Origin: JAENVU01 sp031422675
GTDB lineage: Bacteria > Actinomycetota > Acidimicrobiia > IMCC26256 > JAENVU01
DNA: 64,000 nucleotides
Assembly: GCA_031422675.1 (NCBI GenBank)
Contig: JANPMG010000172.1
Location: 3,076 to 67,075 of the forward strand
Reading direction: 5' to 3'
In this document: positions 1 through 7,815 of the stretch, piece by piece
Layout: each line of letters begins with the position of its first letter
Position numbering within the stretch: the stretch's first letter is position 1
Notes under the pieces: model-generated
What the model saw: the letters and a program-made list of their open reading frames with translations, nothing else
What the model was told of the DNA's origin: nothing
Databases searched by the model: none
Made by a program: the position numbers and the translations under genes

Positions 1-2
1 CT

Positions 3-188
3 GCCGCGGCCGAATCGATGGGGATGAGCTACGAGGAACTCAAGTCCATGTTCTCGGAGGCGTCCGCGATCAAGCGGCTCAACGAGGTCGAAGACGTCGC
101 CGAGGTTCTGGTGCTCCTCGCATCGGATGCTGGTGCCGGCATCACTGGTTCACTCATCTCGATCGACGGCGGCACGTCGCCGTACTAA
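3..188 (+). CDS. SDR family oxidoreductase, C-terminal end only
   Basis: The window opens inside this gene; the last 61 codons are present, ending in TAA at 186-188. The C-terminus (ASAIKRLNEVEDVAEV, then VLLASDAG and IDGGTSPY) is the usual end of a classical short-chain dehydrogenase, where the ITG and DGG segments close the cofactor and substrate site. It aligns almost without gaps to the end of the next gene (SSAIKRPNKITEVAAV, VLLASDAG, VDGGTMPY), so the two are tandem paralogues. The downstream gene starts 10 bases later, so they are probably co-transcribed. The substrate cannot be told from this fragment. Confidence 0.85.
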   Translation, partial: AAAESMGMSYEELKSMFSEASAIKRLNEVEDVAEVLVLLASDAGAGITGSLISIDGGTSPY

Positions 189-198
189 GGAGCAGCAC

Positions 199-981
199 AT
201 GGGAAAGCTCGAGGGAAAGGTTGCCGCCATCACCGGCGGTACGCGCAGCATCGGGCGAGGGATGGCCGAGGCGTTCCTGGCCGAGGGCGCCAAGGTCGTG
301 GTCAACGGTCGCGGCGCGGAGAAGGGTCGGCGCTGCATCGAGGAGATCGACGCGGGCGACAACGCGTTTTTCTACGCGGGTGATGCATCCAAGCAGGCCG
401 ACGTGGAGGGGCTAATCGACTTCACGGTTGATCACTTTGGCCAACTCGACATCTGTTGTCTCAACTCCGGCGGCGTCGAGAACACTGCGCCGGTCGCGAT
501 GATGACCGACGCAGAGTGGCAGCTCGAGATGGACTGGAATCTCAACCAGGTGTTCTGGGGCATGCGTCGTGCGTTGCAGCACATGATGCCCAGGGAGTCG
601 GGCCGGATCCTGGTGACGTCGTCGGTGGAGGGCAAGCTCGGCAAGCCGGGGATTCCCGGTTACACCGCGGCCAAACACGCAGTGAACGGACTCGTGAAGT
701 CCGCCGCCCACGAGGTCGGCACAATGGGGATCACCGTCAACGCGATTTTGCCGGGGCTGACCGAGACCGACACGTTGATCGAGAAAGGTCCCGGCTCGGC
801 CGAGGCGATGGGCCTCGAGAACTACGAAGCGCTGATCGAGCTGTTCACCCAGAGCTCCGCGATCAAGCGACCCAACAAGATCACCGAGGTCGCCGCGGTT
901 GCGGTCCTCCTCGCCTCCGACGCCGGCCGCAACATCACCGGAACGTTGTTCCCCGTCGATGGCGGGACAATGCCTTACTAA
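199..981 (+). CDS. SDR family NAD(P)-dependent oxidoreductase
   Basis: This is a 260-residue classical short-chain dehydrogenase. The nucleotide-binding turn TGGTRSIGRG is near residue 12, NSGG takes the NNAG position, and the catalytic Ser and the YTAAK Tyr/Lys pair are visible around residues 140-160. The protein ends with the usual DGG segment. The ATG at 199 follows AAGGAG (187-192) and gives the normal short SDR N-terminus; the same frame stays open upstream to 127, but that extension has no SDR homology and overlaps the previous gene. It is the second of two tandem SDR paralogues. The substrate is unknown; the neighbourhood suggests oxidation of an alcohol intermediate in a catabolic pathway. 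Confidence 0.9.
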   Translation: MGKLEGKVAAITGGTRSIGRGMAEAFLAEGAKVVVNGRGAEKGRRCIEEIDAGDNAFFYAGDASKQADVEGLIDFTVDHFGQLDICCLNSGGVENTAPVAMMTDAEWQLEMDWNLNQVFWGMRRALQHMMPRESGRILVTSSVEGKLGKPGIPGYTAAKHAVNGLVKSAAHEVGTMGITVNAILPGLTETDTLIEKGPGSAEAMGLENYEALIELFTQSSAIKRPNKITEVAAVAVLLASDAGRNITGTLFPVDGGTMPY

Positions 982-1044
982 CGCGCCCTACGAAGAGAGG
1001 TCGTAGCCTTCCCGCGCAGGCGTACGGCTCAGGAGGGGTTCTTG

Positions 1045-1419
1045 ATGACATCGTTGGGAATCCGTCATGTTCACCTGCTCGTCGCCGAGCACGGCCGAGC
1101 GGTTGCGTTTTACCGCGACGCGTTCGGCATGGAAGAGCGCTTCCGAGATGGACCGATCGTGTTCCTGGGGACCCCCGACGGCGGCGACTCCCTCGCGTTG
1201 CATCTCGCAATGACCGATGAAGAGCGTGAGCGGGTCGGCCAGCAGGGCGGATGGGAGCACTACGGCATTCACCTTTCCGATCGCACGGCCGGAGGCATCG
1301 ATGCTGCGGTGGAACGAGTGAAGGACGCAGGAGGTCGAGTGCTCGGTCGGGGCGAGCATGCACCAGGCGTGCACTTCGCGTACGTCACTGATCTGGACGG
1401 GTACGCGATCGAGATCTGA
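1045..1419 (+). CDS. VOC family (glyoxalase/dioxygenase fold) protein
   Basis: This 124-residue protein has two beta-alpha-beta-beta-beta modules. Module one begins IRHVHLLV and contains the AVAFYRDAFGM helix typical of the vicinal oxygen chelate superfamily. Module two holds HYGIHLS and ends in YVTDLDGYAIEI, the common DPDGN-like end with a terminal Glu that often binds the metal. Candidate metal ligands are His near residue 7, His near 73 and the last Glu. The start is ATG 1045, nine bases after AGGAGG (1031-1036); the TTG at 1042 is also possible. It may be a lyase, isomerase or ring-cleavage enzyme; family membership is secure, the reaction is not. Confidence 0.85.
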   Translation: MTSLGIRHVHLLVAEHGRAVAFYRDAFGMEERFRDGPIVFLGTPDGGDSLALHLAMTDEERERVGQQGGWEHYGIHLSDRTAGGIDAAVERVKDAGGRVLGRGEHAPGVHFAYVTDLDGYAIEI

Positions 1420-1487
1420 CGCCATCGAGCCGCAGGTCATCGCGATGTACGACTTCAATTCGACGAGCCTTCGCGATCGGGCATCCG

Positions 1488-2255
1488 GTGCAGGTGGTAA
1501 CTGACTCGAGCGGGCCGACGTACGACGAGATCGGCGTGGGATACCGCGCGAAGCGAAAGCCGGATCCCCGATGGGCGGCGCAGATCCATTCGGCGCTGGG
1601 CGATGCGCGAACCGTTCTCAATGTCGGGGCCGGGGCGGGGTCCTACGAGCTGACCGACCGATCGGTGATCGCGCTGGAGCGGTCGAGGATCATGATTGAC
1701 CAACGGTCGCCTGCGGCTGCACCGGCAGCTCAGGGCACCGCCGACCGCCTTCCCTTCAGGGACAAACAGTTCGAGGCGGCACTTGCGGTCTTGACGGTGC
1801 ACCACTGGCCTGATCCGGCGCACGGGCTCGCGGAACTGCAGCGCGTCTCGAACCGACAGGTCATCGTCACGTGGAATCCCGAAGTATTCGCTGAGCGGAT
1901 GTGGCTCGTCTCGGAGTACCTGCCCGAGGTCGTCATGCGTGAGGCGACGCTCGCGACCGAAGTCACGATCGTCGAACTCCTTGGGGCCACCGACTCGCGG
2001 GTGCTTCCGGTCCCGTTCGATTGCACCGACGGTTTCTTCGGGGCGTACTGGCGTCGTCCAGAGGCGTTTCTCGACCCCGACGTGCGACGAGCGATCTCCG
2101 GCATCGCGCTTCTCGAACCGGAGAAGGTCGAGCGCGCGATCGCTCAACTCGAAGAGGACCTCCGAAGCGGTACGTGGCAGCAACGCCATCAGGATCTCCT
2201 GGATGCGACCGAGCTTGACCTCGGTTACCGTCTCGTCGTTGCAGAGTCACGCTGA
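1488..2255 (+). CDS. Class I SAM-dependent methyltransferase
   Basis: This 255-residue protein has the Methyltransf_11 layout. Motif I, VLNVGAGAGSYE, lies near residues 43-54 and binds S-adenosylmethionine. Asp/Glu at the end of strand 2 (ALERS), GTADRLPF (motif II region) and AVLTVHHWPDP (motif III/post-I) follow in the right order. The YDEIGVGYRAKRKPDPRW segment at the N-terminus is common in actinobacterial members that start with a Y..ia..Y motif. The start is a GTG without a strong ribosome binding site, so it could be a few codons off. No operon partner is close; the acceptor is unknown (small molecule more likely than nucleic acid). Confidence 0.85.
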   Translation: MQVVTDSSGPTYDEIGVGYRAKRKPDPRWAAQIHSALGDARTVLNVGAGAGSYELTDRSVIALERSRIMIDQRSPAAAPAAQGTADRLPFRDKQFEAALAVLTVHHWPDPAHGLAELQRVSNRQVIVTWNPEVFAERMWLVSEYLPEVVMREATLATEVTIVELLGATDSRVLPVPFDCTDGFFGAYWRRPEAFLDPDVRRAISGIALLEPEKVERAIAQLEEDLRSGTWQQRHQDLLDATELDLGYRLVVAESR

Positions 2256-2285
2256 CGACCAAGGGCCTACCGTGAGTCGCAACGA

Positions 2286-3143
2286 ATGGGGGCGACCGTG
2301 ACTGAGACTGCGAACGACGAGCGCTTCCAACCCGTCCTCGACGCGTTCCTGTCCAACGATGCATCGGCGCTGCAGGACGCGATCGATCGTGACCGGGCGA
2401 TCGTCAATCTCGCCTGGGGCGACAACACGCTGATCGAATGGGCGACGCAACCACCCCATGGGATCGACGCCGCAGTGATCGACGTGCTGATCGTGAACGG
2501 GGCACACCTCGATCGAGCGCTCAACCTTGCTGGATGCTGGAACTTGGCCGACTTCTGCCGCCAGCTGCTCGCGGCGGGCGCCGATCCGACGGCTCGAGCC
2601 GATGTCGACATCACACCCTTGGAGTCGGCGGCCATGCACGGCTCCACCGACTCCGCGGATGTGCTCATCCAGTATGGGTTGCACCGGCGCTCGCTGTGGC
2701 TTGCAGCCGCCGGCGGACGACTCGATCTGGTCCACGACTGGGTCAGCGCCGACGGCTCGCTGCGCCGCGATCCCGGCCCGTACCGACCGAACTGGGTCGA
2801 CGTCGGCCGGCCGGCCGGTGATCCGCCAACCGATGACCCGGCCGAGATCATCGGCGAGGCACTCGTGTTTGCTGCCGCCAACAACCGCAGAGAGGTCGTC
2901 GACGTTTTGCTCGACGCGGGAGCCGATATCGACGCTCGCCCGTATCGCAACACCACAGGCCTCCACTTCGCCGTCCAGTTCCGTAAGGCGGCCATGGTTC
3001 GCCATCTCCTCGACCGAGGCGCCTCGACCCGCATCGAGGACGACCAACATAGAAGCGACGCGCATGGGTGGGCCCTCGCCTGCAACGACGGCTCCGCCGA
3101 AGCCGAACTGATCGCCGCGGCGCTCGCCTCCGCGACCGCCTGA
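2286..3143 (+). CDS. Ankyrin-repeat protein
   Basis: This 285-residue protein has no signal peptide or membrane segment. Ankyrin units are visible as ADFCRQLLAAGADPTA, TPLESAAMHGSTDSADVLIQYG, ALVFAAANNRREVVDVLLDAGADIDA and TGLHFAVQFRKAAMVRHLLDRGAS. They give five to six degenerate repeats with one looser insert near residues 150-190. Ankyrin arrays bind other proteins; no catalytic domain accompanies them here. The ATG at 2286 is used; GTG 2298 is an alternative. It stands alone, convergent with the minus-strand Rieske operon, and only 61 bases without recognisable features separate them. Confidence 0.8.
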   Translation: MGATVTETANDERFQPVLDAFLSNDASALQDAIDRDRAIVNLAWGDNTLIEWATQPPHGIDAAVIDVLIVNGAHLDRALNLAGCWNLADFCRQLLAAGADPTARADVDITPLESAAMHGSTDSADVLIQYGLHRRSLWLAAAGGRLDLVHDWVSADGSLRRDPGPYRPNWVDVGRPAGDPPTDDPAEIIGEALVFAAANNRREVVDVLLDAGADIDARPYRNTTGLHFAVQFRKAAMVRHLLDRGASTRIEDDQHRSDAHGWALACNDGSAEAELIAAALASATA

Positions 3144-3204
3144 GTCACCTGCGCGACGGCAACTCGGTCTCGCGCGTCACGACCCAACTCAACGCACCAG
3201 AGCC

Positions 3205-3420
3205 TCAGCGCTCGAGGTTCGGGTTCGCAATGCGGTGGTGGGGGACTTGGGGGCCGGCCACCCAGCCGCAGAGCTGCGGATCGCATTCGCGCAGCTCGCC
3301 CTCGATCCAGGATCCGTCGGGGCGGAACCGGCCCCAGCGGTCGCCGGTGGTGACGAGCAGAACTCCTTCACCGTCGCGCTCGTAGAGCGCGCCGGTGAGC
3401 GGGTGGTAGAGGCCTTTCAC
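3205..3420 (-). CDS. Small 71-residue protein of the Rieske operon
   Basis: This short gene begins at a GTG (3420-3418) that overlaps the TGA of the Rieske gene as GTGA, so it should be translated by coupling. The product begins VKGLYHPLTGALYERDG and continues with GDRWGRFRPDGSWIEGEL, two Cys (ECDPQLCGW) and a basic, Pro-rich end. The coding frame is supported by the tight overlap and a natural stop at 3205. There is no membrane segment, and the two Cys are only five apart, too few for an iron-sulfur site. It resembles small uncharacterised proteins that I recall beside Rieske oxygenases in Actinobacteria, but I cannot name a family. It may be an accessory or stability factor for the oxygenase. 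Confidence 0.7.
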   Translation of the reverse strand: MKGLYHPLTGALYERDGEGVLLVTTGDRWGRFRPDGSWIEGELRECDPQLCGWVAGPQVPHHRIANPNLER

Positions 3421-4787
3421 TGGCTGTCCTCGGGCGGGCCGTCGTCGATGAAGCGGGTCAACGTGTCGTGGAGCCAGCGGATCTTCGATTCCTGGTAGTT
3501 GCCGAGCGTCACCCCGGGCTTGTGCGTGGTCTCGAGCCCCTGCTGCACTCTGGCCATGTTGAACAGGTCCTGGTTGAAGACCTTGCCGAGCATCCCGAGT
3601 TCGGGCGCGTCGATGAACGTTTCGGCTTCGGTGAGAAAGTGGACCGGCGCGTTCGGTGGCCGCTCGCCCTGGAACGGAGCCAGGAACAGACACTCCATGA
3701 TGGAGCTGCGATGGTCGTCGCCGTTGGGGCGGAACCGGTACACGATCCGGTTGAACGCGCCCCAGGGGTGGAAGTTGGGAAACACCGTGTAGTCGATACT
3801 GTCCATCAGCTCGGCATCCGATATCTCGTCGACCCGGTCTCCTGCCACGGGTCGCCAGCGATCCCGGCTCGCCTCGGCGCCGACCGCCCGCATCGACTGT
3901 TCCTCGCTCACCGGCAGGGGCGACGGCTCGTCGTGGCGGGTGTCGGTCATCGCGCGCATCATCTGGTCTTGAGTGGGTGTCCAGTCGAGCCGCGGACTCG
4001 GCGACCCGCCCGCGGTGATCACGCGGGCGAAGTTTTCCCAGATGTCGACCTGGCTGTTGGTGTCGGCGAGGTAGGGCAGGATCTGGGGGTGGGTACCACC
4101 CACGTGGAACGCCTCGCAGAAGGCCTCCTGCGCGACCTTCCAGTTGGCGTGGATGACCTTCGCGACGTGCGCCTGGGTGTAGCGATTCCCGAGGTCCCAA
4201 TCTGCGAACTGCTCGACGATCCCGCCCAGGAAGGAGTCCAGTGGCTCGGCGTCTCGGTTGGGATTGATCATCACGAATCCGGCCCAGGTGTCCACCTGAC
4301 ATTCGGGCAGCGAGAACGCTTCGTCGTTCACATGGTCGAAATCCCAGCGGGCGGGAACGTCCTTGAGGGTGCCGTCGAGGTTCCAGGTGAACCCGTGGAA
4401 CGGGCAGCGGATCTCGCTGCACCGTCCGTCGTGGTCCTTGAGCCGGCGGCCCCGATGGAGACAGGCGTTCGGGTAGGCCTTGATCTCGTCGGTGGCCGTG
4501 CGCATGATCACGTACGAGGCGCGCACGATGTCGTAGACGGTGTGGTCGCCGACTTCAGGGATGTCGCTCTCGCGGCAGGCGAACTGCCACACCCGTGGCC
4601 AGAGCCGTTCGGCTTCGCGGTCGTGCCACGCGCGCGAGATGTAGTGGGACACGTGGATGTCGTCGCTGCCCAGGTAGCGGGGGGACTCGATCCGCAGGAC
4701 TTCCGGGACGGGTCTCGTGTCGGTGTCGAGCAGCTGTTGGTACGTGATGCCCGGGGAGCGGGCCGCACCGGGATCGGGCCGGCTCAC
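3417..4787 (-). CDS. Rieske non-haem iron oxygenase, alpha subunit
   Basis: This 456-residue protein is a ring-hydroxylating or demethylating Rieske oxygenase. The [2Fe-2S] site is C109-x-H111 with C128-x2-H131 (CLH and CPFH). The mononuclear iron site is AFHVGGTHP in the C-terminal domain, with the acidic ligand expected further on. Electrons must come from a separate reductase, not encoded nearby. The start is GTG 4787, overlapping the TGA of the upstream SDR as GTGA; a longer in-frame start at 4865 would lie inside the SDR and adds only Arg-rich shadow sequence. It is the middle gene of a three-gene operon with 4-base overlaps on both sides, suggesting it hydroxylates a substrate that the SDR then dehydrogenates. 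Confidence 0.92.
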   Translation of the reverse strand: MSRPDPGAARSPGITYQQLLDTDTRPVPEVLRIESPRYLGSDDIHVSHYISRAWHDREAERLWPRVWQFACRESDIPEVGDHTVYDIVRASYVIMRTATDEIKAYPNACLHRGRRLKDHDGRCSEIRCPFHGFTWNLDGTLKDVPARWDFDHVNDEAFSLPECQVDTWAGFVMINPNRDAEPLDSFLGGIVEQFADWDLGNRYTQAHVAKVIHANWKVAQEAFCEAFHVGGTHPQILPYLADTNSQVDIWENFARVITAGGSPSPRLDWTPTQDQMMRAMTDTRHDEPSPLPVSEEQSMRAVGAEASRDRWRPVAGDRVDEISDAELMDSIDYTVFPNFHPWGAFNRIVYRFRPNGDDHRSSIMECLFLAPFQGERPPNAPVHFLTEAETFIDAPELGMLGKVFNQDLFNMARVQQGLETTHKPGVTLGNYQESKIRWLHDTLTRFIDDGPPEDSQ

Positions 4788-5578
4788 CCGTCGGCCGTCG
4801 GCGCGTAGTTGACGACGCGATGAGTGCGGCCGCCGGCGACGAGGATGAGTTGGCCAGTCACCCACGACGCGGCGTCGGAGGCGAGGTAGACCACCGCGGC
4901 GGCGATGTCGTCGGGGGTCCCGGTGCGCCCGAGCGGAACCGACGCCGCGATCTCGGCGAGCTTGTCCGAGTCGTTCGTGAGGATCTCGCGGAACGCCTCG
5001 GTCACGACCGGGCCGGGTGCCACGCCGTTGACCCGGATGTTCGGCGCGAGTTCGAGCGCCAGCGTTTGGGTCATGTTGTTCATCCCGGCCTTCGCGGCCG
5101 CGTACGGACCGGTCGAGGGGGACCCGCGCGTGCCCGCGCCCGAGGAGATGTTTACGATCGATCCGCGGTTGACCATGTGCGTGGCCGCGGCCTTGCAGCC
5201 CTGGAACGCCGTGGTGAGGTTGAGCTCGAGCTGGGCCCGGAAGGTCTCGTCCGGCGTGTCGATCAGCGATTGGGTTGACTTTTCGTCCGAGCCACCGACG
5301 TTGTTCACCCAGATGTCGAGCCGGCCGAACTCTTCGATGGCTCGTTGCGCGACCACCTCGGAGAAGTCACGGATATCACCGTCGACGACGAGGGCCCGGC
5401 GGCCTCGTTCGCGGACCCCGGCGGCGGTCTCCTCGAGGTCGGCCACCCTCCGCGCGTTGAGCACGAGGTCGCACCCGAAGTCGGCGAGACCCCAGGCGAT
5501 GGCGCGACCGATCCCCTGGCCGGAACCCGTCACGACTGCGACTCGGTCGGTCATCTCGAACGCATCGCGCAGACTCAT
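4784..5578 (-). CDS. SDR family oxidoreductase (first gene of Rieske operon)
   Basis: This 264-residue classical SDR has TGSGQGIG near residue 17 for cofactor binding, NNVGG, and the Ser with YAAAK active site near 145-165, followed by NGVAPGPV. It ends in a basic tail after the usual ITGQ/VAGG segment. The upstream sequence reads TAGTTT, seven bases, then ATG 5578 with no ribosome binding site, so the message is probably leaderless. Its stop overlaps the start of the Rieske gene. The likely role is NAD(P)-dependent oxidation of the diol or alcohol made by the oxygenase; it could also act in fatty-acid-like beta-oxidation. Confidence 0.9.
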   Translation of the reverse strand: MSLRDAFEMTDRVAVVTGSGQGIGRAIAWGLADFGCDLVLNARRVADLEETAAGVRERGRRALVVDGDIRDFSEVVAQRAIEEFGRLDIWVNNVGGSDEKSTQSLIDTPDETFRAQLELNLTTAFQGCKAAATHMVNRGSIVNISSGAGTRGSPSTGPYAAAKAGMNNMTQTLALELAPNIRVNGVAPGPVVTEAFREILTNDSDKLAEIAASVPLGRTGTPDDIAAAVVYLASDAASWVTGQLILVAGGRTHRVVNYAPTADG

Positions 5579-5615
5579 TCGCGAGAAACTAACTCAGCGA
5601 TTAGTTTGAACCAAG
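5579..5615. promoter_or_regulatory. Symmetrical divergent promoter with palindromic operator
   Basis: Only 37 bases separate the divergent starts. They contain a perfect inverted repeat, AAACTAA (5586-5592) and TTAGTTT (5601-5607), with an 8-base spacer. Each arm read outward contains TAGTTT, a good actinobacterial -10 box: on the plus strand 5602-5607, eight bases before ATG 5616; on the minus strand 5591-5586, seven bases before ATG 5578. Both mRNAs would therefore be leaderless, and a dimeric repressor on the palindrome would block both. A close copy occurs at 15335-15356. Confidence 0.7.
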
Positions 5616-7778
5616 ATGAGCGAGAAGCGCACGACCTTCTGTCGGGTGTGCCATGCGGCATGCCCGATCGAGGTCGAGGTCGAGGCGGGCCGGCGGGTGC
5701 TTGCCGTCACTGCCGATCGCAACGACCCGTTGTTCGGGGGCTACACCTGCATCAAGGGTCGCCAGTTGGCGGATCAGCACCACCATCCGGACCGGATCCG
5801 GTCTTCGCTGCGCCGGACGGAACAGGGATTCGAGCCCATTGCTTCGGCAACTGCTCTCGACGAGATCGCCGCGACGATCGACGGCATCGTCGCGCGCCAC
5901 GGACCCCGCGCCGTCGCCAGCTACACCGGCACCGGCGCATTCCAGAACTCGATCTCGGTGCCGGTCACCGCGGCCTGGCACGCCGGCTTCGGGTCACCGT
6001 CGTTCTACACCTCGATCACGATCGACCAGCCCGCGCACCGCGCGGCCGCGCTGCGGATGGGCACGTGGGAGGCGGGCTGGGACAATTTCACCGATGCCGA
6101 CGTCTCGCTCGCGGTTGGTTACAACCCGCTCGTCTCGAGCTACGCCCCGGCAGGAGGCTTGCAGGGCACCAACCCGTTCGTCGCGTTGCGTCGGGCACGC
6201 GAACGCGGCCTGAAACTCATCGTGATCGATCCGCGCCGAACCGAGCTCGCGAGCGCAGCCGATCTTTGGCTCCAGGTTCAGCCCGGGGAGGATCCCACGC
6301 TGCTCGCGGGGATCATCCGCCACATCCTCGCGAACGACCTTCATGACCAGACCTTCTGTGCTCGCCACGTCGAGGGGGTCGACGCGCTCGCCGGCGCGGT
6401 CGAGGAGTTCACGCCCGAGTACGCGGCAACTCGGGCACGGGTCGACGCCGCCGATGTCATCCGCGCCGCCGAGTTGTTCGCGGCCGGCCCGAGGGGTGCC
6501 GCCGGGACCGGTACCGGGCCGAACATGGCACCGCATTCAATGCTGACCGAGCACCTGACGTTGGCGTTGAACGTGCTCTGCGGACGGGTCAGGCAACCCG
6601 GTGATCGCCTGGAGAGCGGCAACTTCCTGGTCCCGGGCGACGCCCGCCGCGCGCGGGTGGTGGCACCGGGTGACCCGACGCCGGGCGCCCCCCACCGCAT
6701 GGGTGGATTGGCGGGGATGTCCGGCGAAATGCTCACCAACCGGCTGGCTGACGAAATTCTCGAGCCCGGCGAGGGACAGGTTCGGGCACTGATCGTCTCC
6801 GGGGGCAACCCCGTTGTCGCCTTCCCCGACCAGTCCAGGACCGAGGCCGCGCTCGACGCGCTCGAGCTGTTGGTCGTCATCGACCCGCGGATGACGCCCA
6901 CCGCGCAGCGCGCGCATTACGTGATCGGTCCGCGCCTCGAGCTGGAGCGGGCCGACGTTCCCCACATCATGGACAGTCGGTTCCCCGCGCCGTACACCAA
7001 CTACACGCCGGCGGTGATCGACACCGACGACGACCTGCTGGCCGAGTGGGAGGTGTTCGCCGGGATCGCGGCGCGCAACGGCACGGAGATCGAGTTGCCG
7101 GGCGGGCACATCCCACACACCGATGGCGCGCTCTCGCCGGACCTCGACGACGACGCGATCCTCGATCTCGTCTACGCGCAGTCGCGAGTCCCGATGGCCG
7201 AGCTGCGCAATCACCGGGGCGTGATCTACGAGGATCGTCGAGTCGTGGTGACGGAAGCCGACGTCTCCAACGATCCTGGCGACGATGCAAGGTTCGCGAT
7301 CGCGCCCGCCGACGTCGTTGCCGAGCTGGCCGAGGTCCGCCGAGAATCGAGTGGTGCCGACGTGCTCGCCGGGTACGTCGCGGATCGCTTCCCGTTCCGT
7401 CTCGTCAGTCGTCGCATGAAGCATGTCGTGAACTCGCTCGGACGCGAGCTGCCGGTCCTGGGCGCGGTCGGTTCGACCAACCCGGCGTACCTTCACCCCA
7501 CCGACCTCGAGCGACTGGGGGTCGGTGACGGTGAACTCGTGCTGATCGCATCGCCCTACGGCGCGATCACTGGTGTCGCGGCAGCCGCCGAGGACGTGAA
7601 GCCCGGTGTGGTGTCGATGTCACATTCCTGGGGCGGCTCGTCGGACGAGGACGACGTGCGTGGCCAGGGCGTGCCGACGAACCGATTGGTCTCGGCCCAG
7701 GATGGGTTCGATCCGATCACCGGGATGGCAGTCCAGAGCGCAATCCCGGTGCGGGTGAGTGCGGCAGGAGAGCCGTGA
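5616..7778 (+). CDS. Molybdopterin-dependent oxidoreductase with [4Fe-4S] cluster
   Basis: This 720-residue protein belongs to the DMSO-reductase-type family (bis-MGD cofactor). Cys9, Cys12, Cys16 and Cys45 (CRVC, HAAC, YTCIKG) form the N-terminal [4Fe-4S] site. The GTGTGPNMAPHS region and IVSGGNPVVAFPDQ are typical MGD-binding stretches, and the molybdopterin dinucleotide-binding domain fills the last ~130 residues (PAYLHPTDLERLGVGDGE). There is no Tat signal, so it is cytoplasmic. No separate electron-transfer or membrane subunit is encoded beside it. It is the first gene of a six-gene operon transcribed from the palindromic promoter at 5579-5615. The reaction could be a hydroxylation, dehydrogenation or hydration; related family members include formate dehydrogenases and acetylene hydratase. 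Confidence 0.9.
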   Translation: MSEKRTTFCRVCHAACPIEVEVEAGRRVLAVTADRNDPLFGGYTCIKGRQLADQHHHPDRIRSSLRRTEQGFEPIASATALDEIAATIDGIVARHGPRAVASYTGTGAFQNSISVPVTAAWHAGFGSPSFYTSITIDQPAHRAAALRMGTWEAGWDNFTDADVSLAVGYNPLVSSYAPAGGLQGTNPFVALRRARERGLKLIVIDPRRTELASAADLWLQVQPGEDPTLLAGIIRHILANDLHDQTFCARHVEGVDALAGAVEEFTPEYAATRARVDAADVIRAAELFAAGPRGAAGTGTGPNMAPHSMLTEHLTLALNVLCGRVRQPGDRLESGNFLVPGDARRARVVAPGDPTPGAPHRMGGLAGMSGEMLTNRLADEILEPGEGQVRALIVSGGNPVVAFPDQSRTEAALDALELLVVIDPRMTPTAQRAHYVIGPRLELERADVPHIMDSRFPAPYTNYTPAVIDTDDDLLAEWEVFAGIAARNGTEIELPGGHIPHTDGALSPDLDDDAILDLVYAQSRVPMAELRNHRGVIYEDRRVVVTEADVSNDPGDDARFAIAPADVVAELAEVRRESSGADVLAGYVADRFPFRLVSRRMKHVVNSLGRELPVLGAVGSTNPAYLHPTDLERLGVGDGELVLIASPYGAITGVAAAAEDVKPGVVSMSHSWGGSSDEDDVRGQGVPTNRLVSAQDGFDPITGMAVQSAIPVRVSAAGEP

Positions 7779-7815
7779 TGCGAGCCAGATGTGTGAGTCG
7801 AACGGGGGTGGGGGC

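Noticed and set aside
3468..4808. 446-codon plus-strand frame opposite the Rieske gene
   Set aside because: It is an antisense shadow of a high-GC gene: no domain, Val/Gly/Arg-rich, and entirely inside a gene with clear Rieske motifs.
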